A DNA stretch of 64,000 nt from Saccharothrix saharensis (GCF_006716745.1 NZ_VFPP01000001.1:4464001-4528000); one strand, 5' to 3'. Positions 1 through 11,339 are shown, counted from the stretch's first letter. Notes: a model not told the origin generated them from the sequence alone. Translations and numbers: made by a program.

Positions 1-816
1 CAGGCCCGCGCCGACCTCGTCGGCCGCGTCCACGTAGCCGGTGTTGAGCAGCCGGCGCAGCCCGACGTGGTCCAGGGTGGCGTTGAAGTCGCCCCCGAGC
101 ACCCGCACCGGCCCGTCCAGCGCCCTCCTGGGCAGGCCCGCCAGGTCGCGCTGCCAGTTCCGCGGCCCCTCGTCCACCACGGGCGGCAGCGGGTGCACGG
201 ACAGCACCTCCAGGTCTTCCGCGCCGGGCAGGTCGACCAGCGCGCCCGCCTGGCGCAACGTGCTCGGCGGCGTGAGCGTGCGCGGGAGCACCGGGTAGCG
301 GGACGCGATGCCGGACCCCGAGCCGCCCGGCTCGTCCAGGAAGTGCCGGTAGGGCAGCACGTCGTCCAGTCCGGCCCGCTCGAAGTCGCGGACCATCGCC
401 GGGGTCAGCTCCTGCAGGGCGAGCACGTCCACGTCGTGCGCCCGCACCGCCGCCACGACCGCTTCCGCCTCGGCCTTGCCCACCAGCAGGTTGGCCGCCA
501 TCACGGTCACCTCGCGGCCCACGCCGACCGGCCGCGAGTCGGGGAACGCCCGCGGCGCGACCGCCGCCACCAGCACCACGGCGACCAGCAGGGTGACCGT
601 GCCGACCGCCCAGCGCCGCAGCAGCAGCGCCAGGGCGCCCAGCAGCACGCCGGCGGCGGTGAAGTAGGGCGTGAGCGCCGTCGTGGCGACCATGTACCGG
701 CCGCCGTCGATGCCGAGCAGGCGGGTGAACGCCGCGAGCAGGAACGCGATGGCCGCCACTACCAGCAGGAACGTCGTCCCCCTGTGCCTGGTGCGGCGTT
801 CCTCGATGTCGACCAC
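1..816 (-). CDS. Endonuclease/exonuclease/phosphatase family membrane protein (3' end cut off)
   Basis: The reading frame is open from a GTG at 816 to the window edge (272 codons, no stop), so the C-terminus is missing. The first 100 or so residues hold a short basic cytoplasmic start and three hydrophobic segments (FLLVVAAIAFLLAAF, then FTAAGVLLGALALLL, then VTLLVAVVLVAAV). An extracellular-facing domain follows with EEP-superfamily signatures: MAANLLVGKAEAE, DVDVLALQEL (metal-binding Glu), VLSVHPLPP and GGDFNATLDH (the conserved GDFN). These place it with the metal-dependent phosphodiesterases of the EEP fold that carry an N-terminal membrane anchor. The substrate cannot be told from sequence. 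It is divergent from pcp, with only 18 bases between the two starts. Confidence 0.85.
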   Translation of the reverse strand, partial: MVDIEERRTRHRGTTFLLVVAAIAFLLAAFTRLLGIDGGRYMVATTALTPYFTAAGVLLGALALLLRRWAVGTVTLLVAVVLVAAVAPRAFPDSRPVGVGREVTVMAANLLVGKAEAEAVVAAVRAHDVDVLALQELTPAMVRDFERAGLDDVLPYRHFLDEPGGSGSGIASRYPVLPRTLTPPSTLRQAGALVDLPGAEDLEVLSVHPLPPVVDEGPRNWQRDLAGLPRRALDGPVRVLGGDFNATLDHVGLRRLLNTGYVDAADEVGAGL

Positions 817-834
817 ACGATCTAGTCTGCCCGA

Positions 835-1467
835 GTGGACGTTTTGCTGACCGGCTTCGAACCGTTCGCCGGCGAGGACACCAACCCGTCGTGGGACGCG
901 GTCGACGCGGTGCGACCGGACGGCTACCGGCTGACGCGGCTGCGCCTGCCGTGCGTGTTCGGCGACGCGATCGCCGCCGTTCGCGGAGCGCTGGCCGCCC
1001 GCCGCCACGACCTGGTGGTGTGCGTGGGGCAGGCGGGCGGACGGGCCGGGATCACGCCGGAGCGCGTCGCGGTGAACCTGGACGACGCCCGCATCCCGGA
1101 CAACGCGGGCGCGCAGCCCGTCGACGAACCGGTGGTGCCGGGCGGGCCCGCGGCGTACTTCACCGGGCTGCCGGTGAAGGCGTGCGTGGCCGCGCTGGAG
1201 GCCGAGGGCATCCCGGCGTCGGTGTCGCACACGGCGGGCACGTTCGTGTGCAACCACGTGTTCTACGGGCTCATGCACCTGATCGCGACCGAGCACCCGG
1301 GCGTGCGCGGCGGGTTCGTGCACGTGCCGTTCTCGCCCGCGCAGGCCGAGGCCGGCGGCCACCCGAGCCTGCCCGTGGCCACCACGGCCAGGGCGCTGGA
1401 GCTGATCGTCCACACGGCGCTGACCACGTCGACCGACCTGCGCACCACCGCCGGCACCCTGCACTGA
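835..1467 (+). CDS. pcp: Pyroglutamyl-peptidase I
   Basis: A 210-residue C15-family peptidase that removes N-terminal pyroglutamate from peptides in the cytoplasm. The N-terminus LLTGFEPFAGEDTNPSW is the family hallmark. The catalytic triad is visible as Glu76 (GITPERVAVN), Cys139 (GTFVCNHVFYG) and His163 (FVHVPFSP). Length matches the family. The start is GTG 835; no Shine-Dalgarno sequence is seen, but TAGTCT lies at 823-828, six bases before the start, so the mRNA is probably leaderless. A hairpin at 1515-1544 separates it from the convergent clpC. Confidence 0.95.
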   Translation: MDVLLTGFEPFAGEDTNPSWDAVDAVRPDGYRLTRLRLPCVFGDAIAAVRGALAARRHDLVVCVGQAGGRAGITPERVAVNLDDARIPDNAGAQPVDEPVVPGGPAAYFTGLPVKACVAALEAEGIPASVSHTAGTFVCNHVFYGLMHLIATEHPGVRGGFVHVPFSPAQAEAGGHPSLPVATTARALELIVHTALTTSTDLRTTAGTLH

Positions 1468-1514
1468 TCCCGTACCGCCGCACCGCCGCACAGGCTGAAC
1501 CGCTGAACAGGCGA

Positions 1515-1544
1515 AACGCCCCCCGGGCGAACCCGAGGGGCGTT
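1515..1544. terminator. Hairpin between convergent pcp and clpC
   Basis: AACGCCCC...GGG pairs with CCC...GGGGCGTT around a short cgaa loop. It lies between the two stop codons (1467 and 1559) and can serve both strands. There is no strong T-run, which is usual for actinobacterial terminators. Confidence 0.6.
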
Positions 1545-1558
1545 GCGTCTGCCGTGCG

Positions 1559-4117
<2,559 letters not shown>

Positions 4118-4323
4118 TCGCACTCCCTGACTGCTGCGCCGGCGGTCCTCGGGCTCACCCCTGGCCGACCGTCTGGCTGACCGTGGAGAGCGCGGCACCG
4201 TGGGACCACTGTAGTCGTCAGCCCCGACACTCTCAGTTCCCGATCGCAGGCAGCCGTCTTCGGGGATCTCTGACATCGGTATCAACGCGTGATCTGCCAG
4301 GCAGATTCCACGGAACGGGTGTT

Positions 4324-4340
4324 GTCCGCTGAGCGCGAAC
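4324..4340. promoter_or_regulatory. Candidate ClgR operator upstream of clpC
   Basis: GTCCGCTGAGCGCGAAC is an imperfect palindrome (GTCCGC, 5-base spacer, GCGAAC). It resembles the ClgR consensus known from Corynebacterium and Streptomyces (CGC-YNANR-GCG core with GTT/AAC flanks), differing at one spacer-edge base. ClgR activates clp genes in actinobacteria, and the site is about 200 bases upstream of the clpC start. Confidence 0.5.
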
Positions 4341-4408
4341 ATTCCACCGTCGGGCGACGACAGGGGTGACCGGTGTCACCGCCGTGGTGCAAGTTAGGTG
4401 AACCTCGG

Positions 4409-4427
4409 TAAGGTTAGGCAAGCCTCA
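4409..4427 (+). promoter_or_regulatory. Iron box (IdeR/DmdR type) before fhuF-like gene
   Basis: TAAGGTTAGGCAAGCCTCA matches 15 of 19 positions of the actinobacterial iron box TTAGGTTAGGCTAACCTAA. A second partial box, TTAGGTGAACCT, lies just upstream at 4394-4405, so two repressor dimers could bind. The gene is predicted to be repressed when iron is plentiful. Confidence 0.75.
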
Positions 4428-4482
4428 ACCACGCTCCGCTGAACCCACTCGGCCCGCTCGAACCGACGAGGACCTTCTGGAC

Positions 4483-5283
4483 ATGACCGTACCGGTGAGG
4501 ACGACCGCGTGCGACGTGACGACGCCCGTCGCGCGGTCGTTGGCGCGGGTGTCGTTGTACGAGGGTTTCGAGCTGCGCTTCGGCCTGCCGGCCGAGCGCG
4601 GCGACTGGGTGCTGTGCTCGGAGCTCATGGGCGAGCCGGAGCGGTTCGACGGGTGGCGCAAGGCGCTGGCCGAGTGGCTGCGCGAGCAGTACGGCGAGGC
4701 ACCCGACCGCACCACGGCCGGGTACGTCATGAGCTGGTACCTCAACGTCGTGGGCGTGCTGGGCGGGCTGCTGTTCCACACCGCGCGGCGGGTGCCGTCG
4801 CTGCGGCCCGAGGACGTGGCGGTCAAGGTGGCGGCGGAGGGCCGGCCGCACGTGGTCGGCGTGGCGCTGCTGACCGACGACTTCGCGTGCCTGCCGGACG
4901 ACCCGGAGGGCAACCACCCGGCGGCGACCGTGGTGGCCGACGAGACGGCGCTGGCGGCGTTGATGCGGGCCCGGTTCGCGGCGCACAGCGCGCGGTTCGT
5001 GGCCGCGTTCGGGCCGACCGTGCGGCTGGGGCGGCGGATGCTGTGGGCGGCGGCCACGGACGCGCTGGACAGCGCGGCGTGGACGGCGGGGCAGCTGTGC
5101 GGCGACGAGACCGGCGGCGTGGTGGACTCGGCGCTGCTGCTGCCGGCCAAGCTGGACCCGTTCACCTCCGCGTCGACGCTGAGGGCCACCGAGACCGGCT
5201 GGACCCGCCGCCGCGAGAGCTGCTGCTTCCACTACGTGCTGCCGAACGCCGAAGCCTGCACCACCTGCCCCCGCGTCTGCTGA
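4483..5283 (+). CDS. FhuF-like (2Fe-2S) siderophore-iron reductase
   Basis: 266 residues. The C-terminus carries the FhuF iron-sulfur ligand pattern C-C-x10-C-x2-C at Cys247, Cys248, Cys259 and Cys262 (ESCCFHYVLP...ACTTCPRVC), with one more Cys at the last position. FhuF proteins reduce ferric iron in imported siderophores, releasing Fe2+ in the cytoplasm. An iron box stands about 55 bases before the start, and an importer operon of the same type lies convergently downstream with its own iron box. The sequence is too divergent to name the siderophore. The ATG at 4483 begins MTVPVRTTACDV; Shine-Dalgarno AGGACC lies at 4469-4474. Confidence 0.85.
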   Translation: MTVPVRTTACDVTTPVARSLARVSLYEGFELRFGLPAERGDWVLCSELMGEPERFDGWRKALAEWLREQYGEAPDRTTAGYVMSWYLNVVGVLGGLLFHTARRVPSLRPEDVAVKVAAEGRPHVVGVALLTDDFACLPDDPEGNHPAATVVADETALAALMRARFAAHSARFVAAFGPTVRLGRRMLWAAATDALDSAAWTAGQLCGDETGGVVDSALLLPAKLDPFTSASTLRATETGWTRRRESCCFHYVLPNAEACTTCPRVC

Positions 5284-5428
5284 CCCGCGAGTCGAACGCT
5301 CAGGTCCCGCGTGTCGAACCTCCAGGACTCCTGAGTTCAACGCTCAGGTCCGGTCACGCGGGTCCTGAGCGTTGAACTCGGGGGTCCTGGGCGTTCGACA
5401 CGCGAGACCTGGGCGTTCGACACACCGG
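5284..5428. repeat. Head-to-head intergenic repeat cluster, copy 1
   Basis: About six imperfect units of 22-25 bases. Three read GTCGAACGCTCAGGTCC-like on the + strand (from 5291, 5313 and 5335), and three read as the reverse complement (GGTCCTGAGCGTTGAAC-like, from 5360, 5383 and 5405). The cluster is a large inverted repeat centred near 5357 and fills the gap between two convergent genes, so it could act as a bidirectional terminator. The same unit recurs at 30490-30635. Confidence 0.8.
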
Positions 5429-6235
5429 TCAGGGTTCGGGGGTGCGGTGGCGGTGGCCGATCGGGATCACCAGCGGGGTGCCGGTGACCGGGTCGGGTAC
5501 CACGCGGGCGTCCAGGCCGAAGACCTCCAGCAGGGTCGACTCGGTCAGCACGTCGGCGGGCGCGCCCGCGACCGCGATCCGGCCGTCCTTCATCGCGACC
5601 AGGCGGTCGGCGTACCGGGCGGCCAGGTTCAGGTCGTGCAGCACCATCACCACGGTCCGGCCGAACTCCCGGTGCAGCCGCTGCACGAGGTCGAGCACGT
5701 CGATCTGGTGCGCCAGGTCCAGGTACGTGGTCGGCTCGTCCAGCAGCAGCAGGTCGGTGCCCTGCGCCAGCGCCATCGAGATCCACGCCCGCTGCCGCTG
5801 ACCGCCCGACAGCTCGTCCACGGTCCGCTCGGCCAGGTCCGCCATGCCCGTCATCTCCAGGGCCGACGCCACCGCCGCCTCGTCCTCGGGCGACCACTGC
5901 CGGTACCACGCCTGGTGCGGGTGCCGGCCCCGCGCGACCAGCTCGGCCACGGTCAGCCCCTCGGGCGCCTGCGGCGACTGCGGCAGCATCGCCAGCACCT
6001 TCGCCACCTCACGGGTCGGCGTCCGGTCGATCCGCTTGCCGTCCAGCAGCACCGCCCCGGCGCGGGCGGGCAGCAACCGCCCCAGCGCCCGCAGCAACGT
6101 CGACTTGCCGCACCCGTTGGGCCCGATCACCGCCGTCACCGAACCGGACAGCACGTCCAGGTCCAGCTCCGACACCACCAGCCGCTCCCCGTACCCGACG
6201 GACAGCGACTGCGCCCGCAGCCGAACAGCGGTCAT
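5429..6235 (-). CDS. Iron-siderophore ABC transporter, ATPase (FepC type)
   Basis: 268 residues: the cytoplasmic ATPase of a vitamin B12/siderophore-class importer. Walker A GPNGCGKST at 38-46, Q-loop LPQSPQ, signature LSGGQRQR at 142-149, Walker B LLLLDEP at 162-168 and the H-loop LHDLNLAARYADR are all intact. The ATG at 6235 overlaps the stop of the upstream permease by four bases (ATGA), indicating coupling. It is the last gene of a three-gene operon behind the iron box at 8303-8321. Confidence 0.93.
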   Translation of the reverse strand: MTAVRLRAQSLSVGYGERLVVSELDLDVLSGSVTAVIGPNGCGKSTLLRALGRLLPARAGAVLLDGKRIDRTPTREVAKVLAMLPQSPQAPEGLTVAELVARGRHPHQAWYRQWSPEDEAAVASALEMTGMADLAERTVDELSGGQRQRAWISMALAQGTDLLLLDEPTTYLDLAHQIDVLDLVQRLHREFGRTVVMVLHDLNLAARYADRLVAMKDGRIAVAGAPADVLTESTLLEVFGLDARVVPDPVTGTPLVIPIGHRHRTPEP

Positions 6236-7281
6236 ACCCGTGCCTCCCGGCGACTGCGGACGAGCAGGTACATCAGATAAGGAGCGCCGAGCACCGCGGT
6301 CACCACGCCCACCGGCAGCTCGAACCCGCCGAACGCCAGCCGCGCGACCAGGTCCGACACCACCACCAGCACCCCGCCGACCACGGCCGACCCGAGCAAC
6401 GGCGGCGTGGCGGTCCCCGCGAGCCGCAGCGCGATCTGCGGTGACGCCAGCGCCACGAACGCCACCGGCCCGGCCGCGGCCGTCGCCACGGCCGCCAGCA
6501 CGACCGCGAGCAGCAGCATCACGCTGCGCGCCCCGTTGACCCGCACGCCCAACCCGCGCACGGTGTCGTCGTCGAACCGCAGCGCGCCGAGCAGCCGCGA
6601 GCCGACCAGGGCGGCCGGCACCAGCACCGCCAGCGCCAGCCCGACCGGCACGACGTGCTCCCACCCGCGCCCGTTCAGGCTGCCGGTGATCCACACCATC
6701 ACCCGCGCCGCGTCGGTGACGTCGCCGACGGTCAGCAGGTAGTGGGTGAAGTTGCCGGTCACCGCCGAGATGCCGATGCCGACGAGCACCAGCCGGAACC
6801 CCTCGATCCCCCGCCGCCACGCCAGCCCGTAGACCAGCAGGCCGGCCAGCAGGCCGCCGACCAGCGCCGCCACCGGCACGCCGACCGTCGCCACCGTCCC
6901 GCCGACCGCGCCCATCGACCCGGCGAACGTGATCACGGTGACCGCGCCGACGCCCGCACCCCACGTGACGCCGAGGATGTCGGGGCTGGCCAGCGGGTTG
7001 CGCGCGATCGACTGGAACACCGCGCCCGCCACGCCGAGCGCCGCGCCGACGAACACCCCGGTCAACGCCCGCGGCAGCCGCAGGTCGAGCACGATGAACC
7101 GCTGGCCGCGCTGCCCGCCGCCCAGCAGCACGTCGAACACCTGGCCCAGCGGGATGGGGAAGTCGCCGCGGGCCACGCTCACCGCGCCCGCGAGCACCAC
7201 CAGCACCAGCCCCGCGACCACCACGGCCACCGGCCGCCACCGCAGCGGACCGGACACCGGCCCGAGCCGGAAGCCGTTCAC
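6232..7281 (-). CDS. Iron-siderophore ABC transporter, second permease (FepG/FecD type)
   Basis: 349 residues with the multi-helix FecCD fold. Family motifs are RLPRALTGVFVGAALGVAGAVFQ (near 75), NPLASPDILGV, WITGSLNG, and the C-terminal GRFGGFELP-like FGGFELPVGVVTAVLGAPYL, which contacts the ATPase. A longer frame exists upstream to 7521 but is out of register with the first permease; the GTG at 7281 gives VNGFRLGP and overlaps the first permease stop by four bases (GTGA). It should form a heterodimer with the neighbouring permease. Confidence 0.92.
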   Translation of the reverse strand: MNGFRLGPVSGPLRWRPVAVVVAGLVLVVLAGAVSVARGDFPIPLGQVFDVLLGGGQRGQRFIVLDLRLPRALTGVFVGAALGVAGAVFQSIARNPLASPDILGVTWGAGVGAVTVITFAGSMGAVGGTVATVGVPVAALVGGLLAGLLVYGLAWRRGIEGFRLVLVGIGISAVTGNFTHYLLTVGDVTDAARVMVWITGSLNGRGWEHVVPVGLALAVLVPAALVGSRLLGALRFDDDTVRGLGVRVNGARSVMLLLAVVLAAVATAAAGPVAFVALASPQIALRLAGTATPPLLGSAVVGGVLVVVSDLVARLAFGGFELPVGVVTAVLGAPYLMYLLVRSRREARV

Positions 7282-8285
7282 AGCCTCACCAGCTTCCGCC
7301 GCCGCACCAGGGCGATGAAGAACGGCGCGCCGACCAGGGCCAGGACGACCCCGACCTCCAGCTCCCCCGGCCTCGCCACCACCCGGCCGACGATGTCGGC
7401 CACCAGCAGCACGATCGCCCCGAGCACGCCCGCGAACGGCAGCAGCCACCGGTGGTCCGGCCCGGTCAGCGCCCGGGCCGCGTGCGGCACGACCAGCCCG
7501 AGGAACCCGATCGGCCCGCACACCGCCACCGCGCCGCCGACCAGCAACGTCGTCGCGACCACCCCGACGACCCTGGTCAGCGCCACCCGCTGCCCCAGCG
7601 ACCTGGCCACGTCGTCACCGAGCGCCAGCGCGTTCAGCCCGGCCGCGTTGGCACCCGCCAGCACCAGCCCGAGCACCAGGAACGGCAGCACCTCCCACAG
7701 CAGGTCGAGCTCGCGCCCGGCGATGCCGCCGACCTGCCAGAACCGGAACGCGTCGAGGCTCTGCCGGTCCAGCAGCACCAGCGCGGACACCAGGCCGTGC
7801 ATGAGCGCGCTGACCGCCGCGCCCGCCAGCGCCAGCGTGACCGGTGTGGGCCCGTCGCGGCCCGAGCCGAGCAGGAACACCACGACGCTGGCCACCAGCG
7901 CGCCGCCGAACGCGAACCACACGTACCCGTGCAGGCCGGTCACGCCGAGCGTGAAGATCGAGAGCACGACCGCGAACGCCGCGCCCTGCGTGACGCCGAG
8001 GATGCCGGGGTCGGCCAGCGGGTTGCGGGTGTGGCCCTGCATCAGCGCGCCGCCGACGCCCAGCGCCACCCCGACCGCGATGCCGAGCAGGGTGCGCGGC
8101 ACCCGCAGCTCGCGGACCACGAGGTCGTTCTCCAGGCCGGTCGGCGCGGTCAGCGCGTGCCAGACGTCGGCCGGCGGGACGTCCTTCGCGCCGATGGCGA
8201 CGCTGGCGAGCGCGACGGCGGCGAGGAGCCCGACGAGCAGGACCAGGCGGGTGCTGCGGAGGGCCAACGCGCTCGCTCCTCCCAC
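7278..8285 (-). CDS. Iron-siderophore ABC transporter, first permease (FepD/FecC type)
   Basis: 335 residues, FecCD family, with RVPRTLLGIAVGVALGVGGALMQ, NPLADPGILGVTQGAAF and GPIGFLGLVVPHAAR. It leads the operon; the iron box is 18 bases upstream. The start is uncertain: GTG 8285 is the longest choice, but TTG 8267 has a better Shine-Dalgarno (GGGAGGAG) nine bases ahead. No substrate-binding lipoprotein gene accompanies the permeases here, although this class needs one, so it must be encoded elsewhere. Confidence 0.9.
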   Translation of the reverse strand: MGGASALALRSTRLVLLVGLLAAVALASVAIGAKDVPPADVWHALTAPTGLENDLVVRELRVPRTLLGIAVGVALGVGGALMQGHTRNPLADPGILGVTQGAAFAVVLSIFTLGVTGLHGYVWFAFGGALVASVVVFLLGSGRDGPTPVTLALAGAAVSALMHGLVSALVLLDRQSLDAFRFWQVGGIAGRELDLLWEVLPFLVLGLVLAGANAAGLNALALGDDVARSLGQRVALTRVVGVVATTLLVGGAVAVCGPIGFLGLVVPHAARALTGPDHRWLLPFAGVLGAIVLLVADIVGRVVARPGELEVGVVLALVGAPFFIALVRRRKLVRL

Positions 8286-8302
8286 CGCGACCCGACCTTC
8301 GG

Positions 8303-8321
8303 TGAGGTGAGCCTAACCGAA
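8303..8321 (-). promoter_or_regulatory. Iron box before the siderophore importer operon
   Basis: Read on the - strand, TTCGGTTAGGCTCACCTCA matches 16 of 19 positions of the IdeR/DmdR iron box. It sits 18 bases before the first permease, placing the operon and the fhuF-like gene under the same iron-responsive repressor. Confidence 0.8.
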
Positions 8322-8461
8322 CACGGCCTGAACACGACCGGGAACGCCGCGTGCCGCCGAACGGCCGAGCCGAAGATCACCTGAGCGCACCGGCACGCGT
8401 TCCGCACAACGGGCCGGCGGAATGGATCTTCGGCGCGGCCGGTGAGTCGCGGAAAACAACC

Positions 8462-8493
8462 GAAGGGGCGCCGGAGGAATCCGGCGCCCCTTC
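8462..8493 (-). terminator. lsr2 terminator hairpin
   Basis: GAAGGGGCGCCGGA pairs perfectly with TCCGGCGCCCCTTC (14 base pairs) across a GGAA loop. It lies 47 bases past the lsr2 stop codon. Confidence 0.8.
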
Positions 8494-8540
8494 GTCGATC
8501 GACGTAATTGCGGTGGCCTGCGCCACGTCCGCAACCCGCG

Positions 8541-8888
8541 TCAGCCCTGCTGGTGGTAAGCCTCCAGCACCTCGGCCGGGATGCGACCGCGATCGGACAC
8601 CTTCATGCCCTGCTTGCGGGCCCACTCCCGAATGGCCTGGTTCTGCTCGCGATCCGCCGAAGCGGGACGAGCCGCCTTCACACCGGCCGGACGACCCGGG
8701 CCGCGCTTGCGGCCACCCGCCTTGCGGGCGCTGGCGACGAAGTCGGCGAGAGCGTCGCGGAGCCTGGACGCATTGTCCGCAGAAAGGTCGATCTCGTAGG
8801 ACACACCGTCCAATCCGAAGCCGACCGTCTCCTCGGCCTTCCCACCGTCCAGGTCATCGACCAGGGTCACGGTGACCTTCTGCGCCAT
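8541..8888 (-). CDS. lsr2: Nucleoid-associated histone-like protein Lsr2
   Basis: 115 residues, the normal Lsr2 length. The N-terminal half ([16 protein letters not shown]...[16 protein letters not shown]) is the dimerisation/oligomerisation domain. The C-terminal half ([25 protein letters not shown]) is the AT-selective DNA-binding domain with the RGR minor-groove hook. A GC-rich basic linker ([12 protein letters not shown]) joins them. Lsr2 bridges DNA and silences AT-rich, often acquired, genes. Shine-Dalgarno AGGAGG lies six bases before the ATG. Placement between clpC and lysS matches the M. tuberculosis order. Confidence 0.97.
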   Translation of the reverse strand: MAQKVTVTLVDDLDGGKAEETVGFGLDGVSYEIDLSADNASRLRDALADFVASARKAGGRKRGPGRPAGVKAARPASADREQNQAIREWARKQGMKVSDRGRIPAEVLEAYHQQG

Positions 8889-9002
8889 GCGTATCCTCCT
8901 GGACTCGAATGCGCGGTGTTCCCCGACCGCGACCTAAAGCATTGGCGAGTGCAGGTTAGCGCACAACTGCGGGAATGCGCCGCCTGGAGTCCGAGAAGTT
9001 AC

Positions 9003-10514
9003 TCATTCCGGGCGCACGAGGGGGAACAGGATCGTCTCCCGGATACCGAGACCGGTGAGCGCCATCAGCAGCCGGTCGATGCCCATTCCCACACCACCGC
9101 TCGGTGGCATTCCGTACTCCAGTGATCGCAGAAAGTCTTCGTCGACCGGCATCGCCTCGACGTCACCGGTCGCGCCGAGCCGGGCCTGGGCTTCCAACCG
9201 CTCCCGCTCCACCACCGGGTCCACCAGTTCGGAGTATCCCGTGGCCAACTCGAAACCGCGCACGTAGAGGTCCCACTTTTCGGCCACCCCCGGTCGGGTG
9301 CGGTGCTGGCGGGTGAGCGGCGAGGTCTCCACCGGGAAATCACGCACAAAAGTCGGCGCGTGCAAGGAGTCGCCGACCAGGTGCTCCCACAGCTCTTCGA
9401 CCAGCTTGCCGTGCCCGAGCTTCGGGTCGGTCTCCAGGCCGTGCTTGTCGGCGAGCTCGCGCAGCCGCTCCGAAGAAGTTTCGGGCGTGACTTCTTCACC
9501 GGCCGCCTCGGACAACGAGTCGTACATGCTCAACGTCGTCCACTCGCCGCCGAGGTCGTACTCGGAACCGTCGGCCAGCGTCACCACGTGCGAACCGGCG
9601 ACCGCCATCGCGGCTTCCTGGATCAGCTCGCGGGTCAGCACCGCGTTGGTGTCGTAGGTGGCGTACGCCTCGTAGTACTCCAGCATGGAGAACTCGGGCG
9701 AATGGGACGAGTCCATGCCCTCGTTGCGGAAGTTGCGGTTGATCTCGAAGACCTTCTCGATACCGCCGACCACGCACCGCTTGAGGTACAGCTCCGGCGC
9801 GATGCGCAGGAACAGGTCGATGTCGAGCGCGTTCGACCGGGTCACGAACGGCCGGGCGCTCGCGCCGCCCTGCAACGTCTGCAACATCGGGGTCTCGACT
9901 TCGATGAAACCGCGCCGGTGGAACGACTCCCGCAACGACCGCACCACCGCGGCCCGGTTGCGCACCGTGTTCCTGGCCTGCTCGCGCAGGATCAGATCCA
10001 CGTACCGCTGCCGAATGCGGGTTTCCTCGGCGAGTTCCTTGTGCGCGACCGGCAACGGGCGCAACGCCTTCGCCGTCATGGACCAGCCGTCCGCCATCAC
10101 GGACAGTTCGCCGCGGCGGGACGTGATGACCTCGCCGTGCACGAATACGTGGTCGCCCAAGTCGACGTCGGACTTCCATTCGGCGAGCGCCTGCTCGCCC
10201 ACGCCGTTCAGGCTCAGCATGGCCTGCAGTTCGGTGCCGTCGCCCTCGCGCAGCGTCGCGAAGCACAACTTGCCGGTGTTGCGGATGAACATGACCCGGC
10301 CGGTCACCCCGACCACATCACCGGTCGACGTGTCGGGTTCCAGGCCCTGATGCGCTTCGCGGACCTCGCGCAACGCGTGCGTCCGCGGTACTTCGACCGG
10401 ATACGGATCGACACCGCGTTCCAGCAGTCGCGCCCGCTTCTCCCGGCGCACCCTCAGCTGCTCGGGGAGATCGTCGTCGCTGGTCGCGGAACCGGTCGCT
10501 GGCTGCTCACTCAC
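9003..10514 (-). CDS. lysS: Lysine--tRNA ligase (class II)
   Basis: 503 residues. An N-terminal OB-fold anticodon-binding domain (about 60-165: [24 protein letters not shown]) is followed by the class II catalytic core: motif 1 [10 protein letters not shown], motif 2 [23 protein letters not shown], and motif 3 [15 protein letters not shown]. It charges tRNA-Lys. The GTG at 10514 has no Shine-Dalgarno; TACTCT lies at 10522-10527 with seven bases to the start, so a leaderless mRNA is likely. It is divergent from the methyltransferase gene across 59 bases. Confidence 0.96.
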   Translation of the reverse strand: MSEQPATGSATSDDDLPEQLRVRREKRARLLERGVDPYPVEVPRTHALREVREAHQGLEPDTSTGDVVGVTGRVMFIRNTGKLCFATLREGDGTELQAMLSLNGVGEQALAEWKSDVDLGDHVFVHGEVITSRRGELSVMADGWSMTAKALRPLPVAHKELAEETRIRQRYVDLILREQARNTVRNRAAVVRSLRESFHRRGFIEVETPMLQTLQGGASARPFVTRSNALDIDLFLRIAPELYLKRCVVGGIEKVFEINRNFRNEGMDSSHSPEFSMLEYYEAYATYDTNAVLTRELIQEAAMAVAGSHVVTLADGSEYDLGGEWTTLSMYDSLSEAAGEEVTPETSSERLRELADKHGLETDPKLGHGKLVEELWEHLVGDSLHAPTFVRDFPVETSPLTRQHRTRPGVAEKWDLYVRGFELATGYSELVDPVVERERLEAQARLGATGDVEAMPVDEDFLRSLEYGMPPSGGVGMGIDRLLMALTGLGIRETILFPLVRPE

Positions 10515-10573
10515 ACGACGAAGAGTACGGAAAGACCTCTCGGGAAATCGAACCGGATCTCACTAGGCTCGGT

Positions 10574-11332
10574 GTGGTGACGGGAGACGACTTGCGGGCA
10601 CGACGGGCGAACTCCTTCGGAGCGCACGCCCCGGCATACGCGCAACACCGACCGGACTACCCCGCCGAGGCCATCCGCTGGGTGCTGGAACCACTGGGCG
10701 ACGGGCCGCGCGACGTGCTGGACCTGGCGGCGGGCACCGGCAAGCTGACCGGCGGACTGCTCGCCCTGGGCCACCACGTGACGGCCGTCGAGCCGGACGA
10801 GGGGATGCTGTCGGAGCTGGTGCGCCACCACGGCGCGGCACGCGCGCTGCCCGGCACCGCGGAGCGGATCCCGCTGCCGGACCACACGGTGGACGCGGTC
10901 GTGGTCGGCCAGGCGTTCCACTGGTTCGACCCGGCGCGCGCGATGCCGGAGATCGCCCGCGTGCTGCGGCCGGGCGGGGTGCTGGCCGCGCTGTGGAACG
11001 ACTACGACACCTCGGCGCCGTGGGTCGCGGAGTTCGTCCGGGCGACCCACTCCAGCGTCAGCAAGCAGGACGACCTGGCCTTCGACCCGATGACGGAGCA
11101 CGAGCTGTTCGCCGACCCGGTGAAGCGGGACTTCCCCCACGCGCACCGCCGCACCGCCGAGTCCCTGGTGGCCATGGTCAACACCCACTCGCACGCGCTG
11201 GTGATCGCGGAGGAGGAGCGGGCCGAGCTGAACGCGCGGATGCTCGCGTTCCTCAAGTCCCGCCCGGAAACCGCCGAGGGCGAGTTCGAGCTGCCGCTGA
11301 CCGTGCACGTGAAGCGGCTGCGCCGGGTCTGA
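10574..11332 (+). CDS. Class I SAM-dependent methyltransferase (type 11)
   Basis: 252 residues. Motif I LDLAAGTGKLT (near 50), acidic end of beta-2 AVEPDEGML, motif for beta-4 VDAVVVGQAFHWFD, and RVLRPGGVLAALWNDYD fit the UbiE/type-11 family. The FHWFD stretch is typical of trans-aconitate- or ubiquinone-like small-molecule methyltransferases; the substrate is unknown. GTG 10574 or the next codon, GTG 10577, is the start; TAGGCT at 10564-10569 suggests a leaderless transcript, favouring 10577. It occupies the place of Rv3599c but is unrelated to it by what can be seen. Confidence 0.85.
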   Translation: MVTGDDLRARRANSFGAHAPAYAQHRPDYPAEAIRWVLEPLGDGPRDVLDLAAGTGKLTGGLLALGHHVTAVEPDEGMLSELVRHHGAARALPGTAERIPLPDHTVDAVVVGQAFHWFDPARAMPEIARVLRPGGVLAALWNDYDTSAPWVAEFVRATHSSVSKQDDLAFDPMTEHELFADPVKRDFPHAHRRTAESLVAMVNTHSHALVIAEEERAELNARMLAFLKSRPETAEGEFELPLTVHVKRLRRV

Positions 11333-11339
11333 CCGCGGC

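Larger units (their letters stand above)
4118..4482. promoter_or_regulatory. Divergent clpC / fhuF-like control region
   Basis: 365 bases with no credible gene. They carry a ClgR-like site (4324-4340) facing clpC and an iron box (4409-4427) facing the fhuF-like gene. The clpC leader is therefore about 200 bases long if transcription starts just below the ClgR-like site. Confidence 0.6.

Noticed and set aside
8369..8434. Ten-base inverted repeat GCCGAAGATC / GATCTTCGGC with a 46-base loop between the iron operon and lsr2
   Set aside because: The loop is long and a much better terminator (8462-8493) already serves lsr2; probably chance.
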